This document shows, piece after piece, positions 1 to 5,420 of a stretch of DNA of 6,280 nucleotides. The notes below the pieces were generated by a model. It had not been told where the DNA came from and made no database searches. It worked only from the letters and a program-made list of their open reading frames with translations. How positions within the stretch are numbered: the first letter of the stretch is position 1; every line of letters starts with the position of its first letter. Both the position numbers and the translations under genes were made by a program. The stretch is from Lysobacterales bacterium (GTDB lineage Bacteria > Pseudomonadota > Gammaproteobacteria > Xanthomonadales > SZUA-36): positions 1 through 6,280 of the forward strand of contig JAPHSB010000011.1 in NCBI GenBank assembly GCA_026193295.1, given 5' to 3'.

Positions 1-444
1 AGCAGCGCCCTGATCGTGGTGTTCGGCGAGGACATCGCCGCCTTGTTCGGGCTCGTGTTCGCCCTGCTGGCCATCCTGGCCACGTACCTGACGGGCAATC
101 CCTTGTGGGATGCCGTGGGAACGATATCGATCGGCGTGCTGTTGTTGGTGGTGGCGGTGTTCGTGGCGGTAGAAGTCAAGGACCTGCTGATCGGCCAAAG
201 CGTCGAGCCGATGGTGCTGGAGGAAATGAAGGGATTTCTGAGGTCGAGGCCGGAAATCAGTGAGCTGTATAGTGTGCTGACCATGCAGTTCGGCCCCGAC
301 GCCATGGTGGCGGTCAAGGCGCGCATGGTGCGCACCGGCTCTGAGAACGGCCTGATGAAGGCCGTCAACGCCGTTGAACTCGATTTTCGGACGCAGTTCC
401 CGAGCACGGCCTGGTTGTTTTTTGAGCCCGATATCGATGACTGA
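1..444 (+). CDS. Cation diffusion facilitator (CDF) family transporter, ZnT9-like, 5'-truncated
   Basis: This is the C-terminal 147 residues of an inner-membrane divalent-metal/proton antiporter. The frame is open to the left edge, so the true start lies outside the window. Two hydrophobic segments are visible, about residues 5-30 and 36-58, matching the last two membrane helices of a CDF protein. They are followed by a soluble region of about 85 residues that fits the cytoplasmic regulatory domain. The string LTGNPLWDAVGTISIG and the following LLIGQSVEP closely resemble the corresponding region of SLC30A9/ZnT9 and its bacterial relatives. In the first helix the sequence is GEDIAALFG; zinc-transporting CDFs such as YiiP have HxxxD at this place. 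The metal is therefore uncertain: zinc, iron, manganese or another divalent ion. The stop codon overlaps the start of rimO (ATGACTGA), which implies one transcript and translational coupling. Family assignment is secure; substrate is not. Confidence 0.88.
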   Translation, partial: SSALIVVFGEDIAALFGLVFALLAILATYLTGNPLWDAVGTISIGVLLLVVAVFVAVEVKDLLIGQSVEPMVLEEMKGFLRSRPEISELYSVLTMQFGPDAMVAVKARMVRTGSENGLMKAVNAVELDFRTQFPSTAWLFFEPDIDD

Positions 445-1759
445 AGCGCCCAAAGTCGGCTTCGTCAGCCTCGGCTGCCCCAAGGCGCTGGTGGATTCCG
501 AGCGCATCCTGACGCAGTTGCGCATGGACGGCTACGAGATCAGCCCCGACTACGCGGGCGCGGACGTCGTGGTGGTCAATACCTGCGGCTTTATCGACAG
601 CGCCAAGGCCGAATCGCTGGACGCCATCGGCGAAGCGTTGGAGGCCAATGGCCGGGTCATCGTGACCGGCTGCATGGGCGTGGACGAAGCCGAAATCCGG
701 GCCCTGCATCCGCGGGTGTTGGCCGTGACCGGGCCGCAGCAATACGAAGCCGTGGTGGGCGAAGTCCACCGCCATGCGCCGCCGCCGGCCGTGCACGACC
801 CCTATATCGACCTGGTGCCGCCCCAGGGCATCAAGCTGACGCCCCGGCACTACGCCTACCTGAAGATTTCCGAGGGCTGCAACCACCATTGCACCTTCTG
901 CATCATCCCTTCCATGCGCGGAAAGCTGGTGAGCCGTCCCGCCGGGGACGTTCTGGGCGAAGCGGAGCGGCTGGTGGCGGCCGGCGTGAAGGAACTGCTG
1001 GTGATCTCCCAGGACACCTCGGCCTACGGCGTGGACTTGAAATACAAGCTCGATTTCTGGGATGGCCGCCCGATCCGTACCCGCATGAAGGAGCTCTGCG
1101 CTGCGCTGGGCAGCCTGGGGGCCTGGGTGCGACTGCATTACGTCTACCCCTACCCGCACGTCGACGAGATCATCCCGATGATGGCGGACGGGCTGATCCT
1201 GCCGTATCTCGACGTGCCGTTCCAGCACGGCAGCCCAAGAGTACTGCAACGCATGAAGCGCCCGGCGGCCGCCGAAAACACCCTCGAGCGGATTTCCCGC
1301 TGGCGCGAAATCTGCCCCGATCTGACCATCCGCAGCACCTTCATCGTCGGCTTTCCCGGGGAGACGGACGAGGATTTCGACGTATTGCTCGACTTCCTGC
1401 AACAGGCGCAACTCGACCGCGTCGGCTGTTTCACCTATTCGCCGGTGAACGGCGCCCGCGCCAACGATCTGGACGGCGCCGTGCCCGAGGAGATCAAAGA
1501 AGAACGCTGGCACCGTTTCATGCAGGTCCAGGCGCAAATCAGCCGTGCACGACTGCGCGGCAAGGTGGGCACCACGCAGCAGGTGCTGGTGGACGAGATC
1601 GGCGATGAGGCTGCCATCGCCCGCAGCAAGGCCGACGCACCGGAAATAGACGGGGTGGTCCTGATTCGCGACGGTGAGCACCTGGCTCCAGGCAGCCTGG
1701 TCGAGGTAATCGTGGAGGATTCCGACGACTACGACCTGACGGCCCGGTTGGCCGGCTGA
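437..1759 (+). CDS. rimO: Ribosomal protein S12 methylthiotransferase RimO
   Basis: RimO is a cytoplasmic radical-SAM enzyme with two iron-sulfur clusters. It adds a methylthio group to the conserved aspartate of ribosomal protein S12 (D89 region, E. coli numbering), near the decoding centre. The 440-residue length equals that of known RimO proteins. The N-terminal UPF0004 domain has the three auxiliary-cluster cysteines: C14 (SLGCPK), C50 (NTCGF) and C79 (TGCMG). The radical-SAM cluster is C148-x3-C152-x2-C155 (EGCNHHCTFC), followed by the family string IIPSMRGKLVSR. The segments DVPFQHGSPRVLQRMKRP (259-276) and FIVGFPGETDEDF (302-314) are typical, and a C-terminal TRAM domain occupies roughly 374-440. 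The start at 437 is chosen over an in-frame TTG at 374 because residue 1 then aligns with RimO and the upstream 21 codons only re-read the transporter gene. No strong ribosome-binding site is seen, which fits coupling to the upstream gene. Confidence 0.97.
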   Translation: MTEAPKVGFVSLGCPKALVDSERILTQLRMDGYEISPDYAGADVVVVNTCGFIDSAKAESLDAIGEALEANGRVIVTGCMGVDEAEIRALHPRVLAVTGPQQYEAVVGEVHRHAPPPAVHDPYIDLVPPQGIKLTPRHYAYLKISEGCNHHCTFCIIPSMRGKLVSRPAGDVLGEAERLVAAGVKELLVISQDTSAYGVDLKYKLDFWDGRPIRTRMKELCAALGSLGAWVRLHYVYPYPHVDEIIPMMADGLILPYLDVPFQHGSPRVLQRMKRPAAAENTLERISRWREICPDLTIRSTFIVGFPGETDEDFDVLLDFLQQAQLDRVGCFTYSPVNGARANDLDGAVPEEIKEERWHRFMQVQAQISRARLRGKVGTTQQVLVDEIGDEAAIARSKADAPEIDGVVLIRDGEHLAPGSLVEVIVEDSDDYDLTARLAG

Positions 1760-1781
1760 GGTCACGGCGCCGAGCCCGGCC

Positions 1782-2876
1782 ATGGAAAATGTCAGCCAGA
1801 TCGTCCTGCGCAACGAGGCGCGCCTGCCGGCCGGGCCGCTGTTGCTGATCAACCCGCCGCGCGACGCGCTGGCACAGCAGTTGCTGCAAGCCGACCGGCC
1901 TGTGCGCTGCGTGACCCAGGATTTCGGCGACTTTAACTGGTTGAGTGCAACCGGGGCCGAAGTAGCCTTCGAGGCCGTTCCGAGCCTGGACGGCAGTGAG
2001 CAAACGGTGGTGTTGTTCCTGCCGCGGGAAAAAGACCGGCTGACCATGCTCCTGCACGCGATCGCCGATCATCTGGGGCCGCAGGCGAAATTGTGGCTGG
2101 CCGGCGAAAACCGCGGCGGCATCAAGTCCTCGCCCCGCCATGTGCGGCCCTGGTTCAGCCGGGTCACGGCACTCGACAATGCCCGCCATTGCGGCCTGTT
2201 CGAGGCCTCGCGGCCGACACCGGCGCGCCCCTTCGACCTGGCTGACTATTCGGCCACATGGTCGATGCGCTACGCCGGGCGTAAAGTTGACCTCTGTTCG
2301 CTGCCCGGCGTATTTGCACATGGCCGCTTGGACAAGGGTTCCGCGCTGTTGCTGGCTGAGCTCGAAAAGTTGAATCCGCAAGGGGAAATTCTCGACTTTG
2401 CCTGTGGCTGCGGGGTGGTCGGCCTGGCGCTGCTGAGTGTAGCACCAGGAGCCCATCTGACCCTGCTCGACAGTTCCGCGCTGGCCCTCGAGTCAAGCCG
2501 GCTGTCACTCGAAGCGAACGGATCGACAGCCGAACTGCTGCCTTCGGACGGCCTGGCCGAAGTGACCGGCCGCTACGACTGGATCGTCAGCAACCTGCCG
2601 TTTCACCGGGGCGTGGCGAACGACCTCGACATCGCGGCGGAATTTTTTCGCCGCGCGGGAACTTTCCTGGCTGAAAACGGTAGAATAGTTGTCGTTTTCA
2701 ATCGGCACCTGCCCTATTCCAAGTGGTTGAACCAATCGTTCGACGCAGTGGAGCGCCTGGCCGAGAACGGCGAGTACATCGTGATCGTGGCTGGCGTTCG
2801 GCGGAAGTCCGATAAAAGGTTATATAAAAGGGCCGCCCCAGGCTCGCAGCAGAAAGGAAAATCCAAATCCTCATGA
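1782..2876 (+). CDS. rsmC: RsmC-like 16S rRNA (guanine-N2-)methyltransferase, class I SAM-dependent
   Basis: This 364-residue protein has the RsmC layout: a degenerate N-terminal methyltransferase-like half and an active C-terminal Rossmann half. RsmC makes m2G1207 in 16S rRNA of the small subunit; the paralogue RlmG makes m2G1835 in 23S rRNA. RsmC-like landmarks are LWLAGENRGGIKS (104-116), ARHCGLFEA (134-142) and LCSLPGVFAHGRLDKGSALLL (171-191). SAM motif I is DFACGCG (205-211), with an acidic residue at the end of strand 2 (D230). The catalytic motif IV reads NLPFH (271-275) where RsmC normally has NPPFH. The C-terminus beyond about residue 340 is a basic tail (RRKSDKRLYKR onward), longer than in E. 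coli RsmC. The ATG at 1782 lies 22 nt after rimO without a clear Shine-Dalgarno, but the N-terminus aligns well with RsmC. The stop overlaps the next start as ATGA. RsmC is favoured over RlmG by the N-terminal half and the LPGVF string; the exact target nucleotide is inferred. Confidence 0.82.
   Translation: MENVSQIVLRNEARLPAGPLLLINPPRDALAQQLLQADRPVRCVTQDFGDFNWLSATGAEVAFEAVPSLDGSEQTVVLFLPREKDRLTMLLHAIADHLGPQAKLWLAGENRGGIKSSPRHVRPWFSRVTALDNARHCGLFEASRPTPARPFDLADYSATWSMRYAGRKVDLCSLPGVFAHGRLDKGSALLLAELEKLNPQGEILDFACGCGVVGLALLSVAPGAHLTLLDSSALALESSRLSLEANGSTAELLPSDGLAEVTGRYDWIVSNLPFHRGVANDLDIAAEFFRRAGTFLAENGRIVVVFNRHLPYSKWLNQSFDAVERLAENGEYIVIVAGVRRKSDKRLYKRAAPGSQQKGKSKSS
2823..2828 (+). promoter_or_regulatory. 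Possible -10 element ahead of the lipoprotein gene
   Basis: TATAAA sits in a locally A+T-rich patch inside the 3' end of the rsmC-like gene, about 45 nt before the lipoprotein start. It matches the sigma70 -10 consensus at five of six bases. No good -35 hexamer is found 16-18 nt upstream, so this is only a candidate internal promoter. It could equally reflect the lysine-rich tail encoded here. Confidence 0.22.
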
Positions 2877-3253
2877 ATCCTAAAATGATTATCAAGCTCG
2901 TTCCCCTGGCCCTGGTTGCAGTACTGACCTTATTGCTGTCCGCTTGCGCGACGACGTCGGGCAACCAGACGGCAACGGATGAGCCTGTGGCCCAGGCGGT
3001 CGAAGCCATTGAACCCTGGGACGGCGACGGCATGGACATACCCCTCGACGGGAGCAGTGTCGAGGCCTTCGACAAGAGCCTGGCCCGCGTCAAGGAATAT
3101 GCCAGCCCAAAGGACTACACGACCCTGGTCAACGCCATCGACTACCTGATGGTCTACGATCTGGCGGCCAAGCGGGACAAGGCCAAGCTGGTGTCCCACC
3201 TGGACGGCTTGACCGGTCACGAGGTGATCGACAGGGTCGCCTGGAGGAAATAG
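2873..3253 (+). CDS. Small outer-membrane-type lipoprotein, possibly DUF6694-like
   Basis: The 126-residue product has a lysine-containing n-region and a hydrophobic stretch (about 9-22). It ends in the lipobox LSAC, with C25 as the predicted lipidated residue. The residue after the cysteine is alanine, not aspartate, which under the Lol rule favours the outer membrane. The mature part is about 100 residues and acidic in its first half. It carries DGSSVEAFDKSLARVKEYAS (59-78), an alpha-helical middle, and LDGLTGHEVIDRV at the end. The pattern of D-x-S-x-x-A/S-F-x-x-S-L plus a terminal LdGlTg-x-EVI resembles a group of small proteobacterial lipoproteins (DUF6694-like) from memory; the function of that group is unknown to me. 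The start overlaps the stop of the upstream methyltransferase gene by 4 nt, and an AAAGGA stretch about 15 nt upstream is a loosely placed ribosome-binding site. Lipoprotein status is secure; the family is tentative. Confidence 0.85.
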   Translation: MNPKMIIKLVPLALVAVLTLLLSACATTSGNQTATDEPVAQAVEAIEPWDGDGMDIPLDGSSVEAFDKSLARVKEYASPKDYTTLVNAIDYLMVYDLAAKRDKAKLVSHLDGLTGHEVIDRVAWRK

Positions 3254-3313
3254 CGGGCTCTTGATACGCGTTGCGGTGCGTGTTGGAACGCTCTGCAACT
3301 CCAGTGCTGGCTC

Positions 3314-4084
3314 ATGTGTGGAAAAACCGCCACCTACAATCTGAAATGGTCCGAGGTCTATGCCTACGCTTCGGCGCTGACGCCTCCGGCCGCCCTGCCC
3401 CCGGACCCGGAAAATCGTTTCAACATCTCGCCGTCGCGCTTGCGCCGCAAGTCCGAGCCGGATTCGATGGTTTGGGAGACGCTGCCGGTGATCTACCCGG
3501 CCGACAGGGTGGACGCGCCGGGCGAGGCCACCTGGCCGTTCATCCCGGCGTATTCCGAAGGGCGACTGCCCACCAACAAGCAGGGCAAGCTGATATCGAC
3601 TGCCAACGCCCGCCTGCGCACCGAGGGCGCACCGTTCGCTCCCACCTTCATGGGCGCGTGGTCGACGGGATTTCGGGTGCTGGTGGTGGTGTCGTGGTTC
3701 TACGAGTTCGACAGCCGGGTCAAGCCGCAGGTGCCCTACGCGGTGTTCCCGACCGATGCGCCGTTCTGGCTGATGGCGGGGTTGGCGCGCCGCACGGCGC
3801 TGCCGGACGGTTCGCGGCACCTGACGGTAGCCATTATCACGGTGGATCCGAACGAGGTGTTGCAGTCAGTGGGCCACAATCGCAGCCCGGCACTCCTACG
3901 CAACCCGGCGGAGGCTGCGCTGTGGCTTCGTGGCGATAAAAACGAAGCACTTGCCCTGTTGCGTCCGCATCGAAACGAAACAATGGGCGTGGAAGCGGTG
4001 CCCATGGGAATCAAGATTCCGGGCAATCAGGCGATAGAGCTTCCCGACGCTTTACTGAGAGGATTCTCTCAGCCAACCGGTTGA
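3314..4084 (+). CDS. SRAP (YedK/HMCES) family protein, divergent; abasic-site DNA-protein crosslinking
   Basis: SRAP proteins bind abasic sites in single-stranded DNA and form a thiazolidine crosslink through Cys2 after removal of the initiator Met, shielding the lesion. The 256-residue product starts MCG, which fixes the start at 3314, because the cysteine must be residue 2. Landmarks in order: RFNISPSRL (35-43), WPFIP (74-78) where WGLIP is usual, NAR (98-100), FYEF (129-132) for the usual FYEW, MAGLARRT (154-161), and GHNRSPALL (187-195) for the usual HxRMP. The four catalytic positions of E. coli YedK appear to be C2, N98, E131 and H188. Several other conserved positions are changed: the Cys-Leu-Val-Pro stretch reads VLVVVS, and NARxET reads NARLRT. 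It is longer than YedK (222 aa). Sixty nt separate it from the lipoprotein gene, with no terminator between them and no LexA box upstream. It converges on a minus-strand gene. Confidence 0.88.
   Translation: MCGKTATYNLKWSEVYAYASALTPPAALPPDPENRFNISPSRLRRKSEPDSMVWETLPVIYPADRVDAPGEATWPFIPAYSEGRLPTNKQGKLISTANARLRTEGAPFAPTFMGAWSTGFRVLVVVSWFYEFDSRVKPQVPYAVFPTDAPFWLMAGLARRTALPDGSRHLTVAIITVDPNEVLQSVGHNRSPALLRNPAEAALWLRGDKNEALALLRPHRNETMGVEAVPMGIKIPGNQAIELPDALLRGFSQPTG
4055..4072. other. 7-bp stem-loop in the 3' end of the SRAP gene
   Basis: CTGAGAG and CTCTCAG form a perfect 7-bp stem around a GATT loop, inside the last codons of the SRAP gene and 38 nt beyond the stop of the opposing gene. No T-tract follows on either strand. 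It may be part of the shared 3'-end structure or simply a coding coincidence. Confidence 0.4.
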
Positions 4085-4093
4085 ACTGAACGC

Positions 4094-4125
4094 CAGTTCA
4101 GCAAGCCACCCTACTTGCTGAACTG
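4094..4125. terminator. Perfect 12-bp stem-loop between convergent genes, putative bidirectional terminator
   Basis: CAGTTCAGCAAG (4094-4105) and CTTGCTGAACTG (4114-4125) are exact reverse complements around an 8-nt loop that contains the stop codon of the minus-strand gene. It begins 10 nt after the SRAP stop. On the + strand it is followed by a pyrimidine-rich stretch (GCCTTTCTCTTCTC), not a pure T-run. On the minus strand no T-run follows. A third segment, TGAACTG at 4082-4088, can pair with 4094-4100 instead, so two mutually exclusive folds exist. Termination is inferred from position and symmetry. Confidence 0.55.
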
Positions 4126-4509
4126 TGCCTTTCTCTTCTCAACAGCCGTCTTCGACGGTTCGTCTATGTGGTCTTCCTTCTTGATGTACGCGGTGCCAAC
4201 CACAACGTGGTGCCGGTCGCGGCGGCTGAAGCCGTCGTATTCGGCCTCGCCCTTGCTTTGCGACCTGGGTACGAAGCGATTGGTGACGATCACATCCTCG
4301 GCGGCCGTCGCCCGCTTCTTCTGCCACACGTGATCGCGGTTCGAGAGCAGATAGTCGGATGGCGTCGACAGCCGTTCCGTATGTTGGGTTTTGGCTTTTG
4401 TTTTCCGCTTCGCGGCCAATTTGGCGTTCTGCTTTTTGGACTTATCGGTCATCCAAGCCACCACCAGCACGCACGCGACGACGAATGCAATGAAGTAAAA
4501 GATTCCCAT
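4111..4509 (-). CDS. Uncharacterised single-pass membrane protein with basic tail (132 aa)
   Basis: I do not recognise this gene. The product starts with a hydrophobic segment (residues 2-20, GIFYFIAFVVACVLVVAWM). A strongly basic stretch follows (22-46, TDKSKKQNAKLAAKRKTKAK), so the tail should be cytoplasmic by the positive-inside rule. The remaining part is polar. It has SDYLLSNRDHVWQKKR (51-66), TNRFVPRSQ (76-84) and an aromatic/basic block EYDGFSRRDRHHVVVGTAYI (90-109), which look like conserved cores. No catalytic motif or known domain is visible. The start is supported by a strong GGAGG eight bases upstream. The gene converges on the SRAP gene, with 26 nt between stops, and lies downstream of and codirectional with the 218-aa gene, which has a similar layout of one N-terminal helix plus charged tail. 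Its own promoter candidate lies about 190 nt upstream. The opposite-strand frame through 4168-4614 is judged a shadow. Confidence 0.8.
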   Translation of the reverse strand: MGIFYFIAFVVACVLVVAWMTDKSKKQNAKLAAKRKTKAKTQHTERLSTPSDYLLSNRDHVWQKKRATAAEDVIVTNRFVPRSQSKGEAEYDGFSRRDRHHVVVGTAYIKKEDHIDEPSKTAVEKRKAQFSK

Positions 4510-4517
4510 CTTTCACG

Positions 4518-4522
4518 CCTCC
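4518..4522 (-). promoter_or_regulatory. Shine-Dalgarno GGAGG of the 132-aa membrane protein gene
   Basis: On the minus strand GGAGG is followed by eight bases and then the ATG at 4509. It is the clearest ribosome-binding site in the window and is the main reason to accept this gene over the opposing + strand frame. Confidence 0.8.
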
Positions 4523-4694
4523 AAGACTTGCGGACCCGCGCTGCTATCTCATCCCTGGCTGATCGCTCTGTCCACTCATTCCGCCGGGGCCGTCTCCCTG
4601 CCCGCAACCGGTAAAACCACCCCCCTGGTACGTTGTGCTCAGCCGCGCCGCTATTGCGTTCGCGGTTCGCCTTTCACTCCTGTGCGATACCTGA

Positions 4695-4703
4695 ACTATA
4701 GCA
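4695..4703 (-). promoter_or_regulatory. Extended -10 promoter candidate for the 132-aa gene
   Basis: Read on the minus strand, TGCTATAGT is an extended -10 element (TGn plus TATAGT, five of six bases of the hexamer). A -35 at the normal distance is poor, which is tolerated in extended -10 promoters; a TTGACC nearby is too close to serve. Transcription would start near 4687 and leave an untranslated leader of about 180 nt. The 254-nt gap between the two minus-strand genes (4510-4763) holds nothing else I can support apart from the ribosome-binding site. Confidence 0.4.
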
Positions 4704-4763
4704 CAAAGTGGTCAAAAACAGACCAACGCAGCCAGCGACCGGGGACACTATGTGATGCATGGC

Positions 4764-5420
4764 CTACCATCCCCAGGGTTTCTTGATTTCCCCGAGCCCC
4801 ACGGTCTTGCGCAGTGCAGGCTGCCTTGGTGCTGTCGTGGGCTTTCCCGGTTGCGGTTGGCGTGCCAACTTGGTCACGATGGCGTCAGTGCGCCCACTGG
4901 GGAAATTGTCCATCTGATCATGGGGCCGGTCAGGATCCTGCAGCCTGGGCGGCTTGACCTTTTGAAATTTAACCTTGGTGGCTTGCGGCGAACGGCCGAA
5001 GCGATCTTCAATCATGGCGCGCACTGCCGCCTGGCGCTGCGACCGGTATTGGTCGTCATCCACAGTGCGCTTGTCGGCAAAGAGTTGGTCGATCCAGCGC
5101 TTCATCGAGCTGCTGTTGTGATGCAGCTCCAGCCCATGCAGGCCTGTATCCTCGCCGTCTTCGCGTCGCAACTCGCTGCCCGGCCAGCCCCACGGAGTAG
5201 GCACCTGTTTCAATTCGCGCTGGATTACCATTTTGTGCTGGGGTAACCGGTCCGCCTGTCCGGCGTCCTTTTGCTTTTCCCGTTGGCGCCGCTCGCGTGT
5301 CCGATCCGCCAGTTCTTCAGGTCGACCGGCCAGTCGCGTCTGACCAGGCAGACTGGCCAATACAAGGCACAGGGCCAAAATGGCCAGCCCGATCACGCTG
5401 TAAAACAACACGTGTTCCAC
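4764..5420 (-). CDS. Uncharacterised single-pass membrane protein with duplicated PWGW motif (218 aa)
   Basis: I do not recognise a named family. From the GTG at 5420 the product is 218 residues. A hydrophobic helix at about 4-24 (VLFYSVIGLAILALCLVLASL) is followed by a highly charged segment (27-70, rich in R, E, K and Q, likely helical and possibly coiled). Then comes QVPTPWGWPGSE (72-83), a central stretch SSMKRWIDQLFADKRTVDD (104-122), RAMIEDRFGRS (134-144), a proline-rich part with KVKPPRLQDPDRPHDQMDNFPSG (154-176), and a C-terminus ending KKPWGW (213-218). PWGW thus occurs internally and as the last four residues. The GTG start is chosen over an ATG at 5507 because GAGGAG lies about 11 nt upstream and the membrane helix begins at once. 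The tail is probably cytoplasmic. A structured leader precedes the gene. The + strand frame at 4752-5246 is a shadow. Confidence 0.75.
   Translation of the reverse strand: MEHVLFYSVIGLAILALCLVLASLPGQTRLAGRPEELADRTRERRQREKQKDAGQADRLPQHKMVIQRELKQVPTPWGWPGSELRREDGEDTGLHGLELHHNSSSMKRWIDQLFADKRTVDDDQYRSQRQAAVRAMIEDRFGRSPQATKVKFQKVKPPRLQDPDRPHDQMDNFPSGRTDAIVTKLARQPQPGKPTTAPRQPALRKTVGLGEIKKPWGW

Noticed and set aside
374..436. An upstream TTG start that would add 21 residues to RimO
   Set aside because: The extra residues have no counterpart in RimO and overlap the conserved end of the transporter gene; the ATG at 437 fits the family N-terminus.
365..2047. A 560-codon minus-strand open frame across rimO and the start of the rsmC-like gene
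   Set aside because: It lies antisense to two well-supported genes in GC-rich DNA, and its translation is low-complexity (rich in A, G, R, H, Q and V) with no recognisable domain.
3285..3313. A possible LexA operator before the SRAP gene (CTG and CAG near 3293-3305)
   Set aside because: The CTG and CAG are only 6 nt apart, while a gammaproteobacterial LexA box needs CTG-N10-CAG.
3271..3939. A 222-codon + strand frame overlapping the lipoprotein-SRAP gap and the SRAP gene
   Set aside because: The frame in 3314-4084 carries all SRAP landmarks; this one is a glycine/arginine/alanine-rich shadow.
4168..4614. A + strand open frame opposite the 132-aa membrane protein gene
   Set aside because: The minus-strand reading has a strong GGAGG site, a membrane helix and a coherent basic tail; the + strand reading has none of these.
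4752..5246. A + strand open frame opposite the 218-aa gene
   Set aside because: No ribosome-binding site and no recognisable domain, whereas the minus strand has a ribosome-binding site, a membrane helix and a repeated motif.
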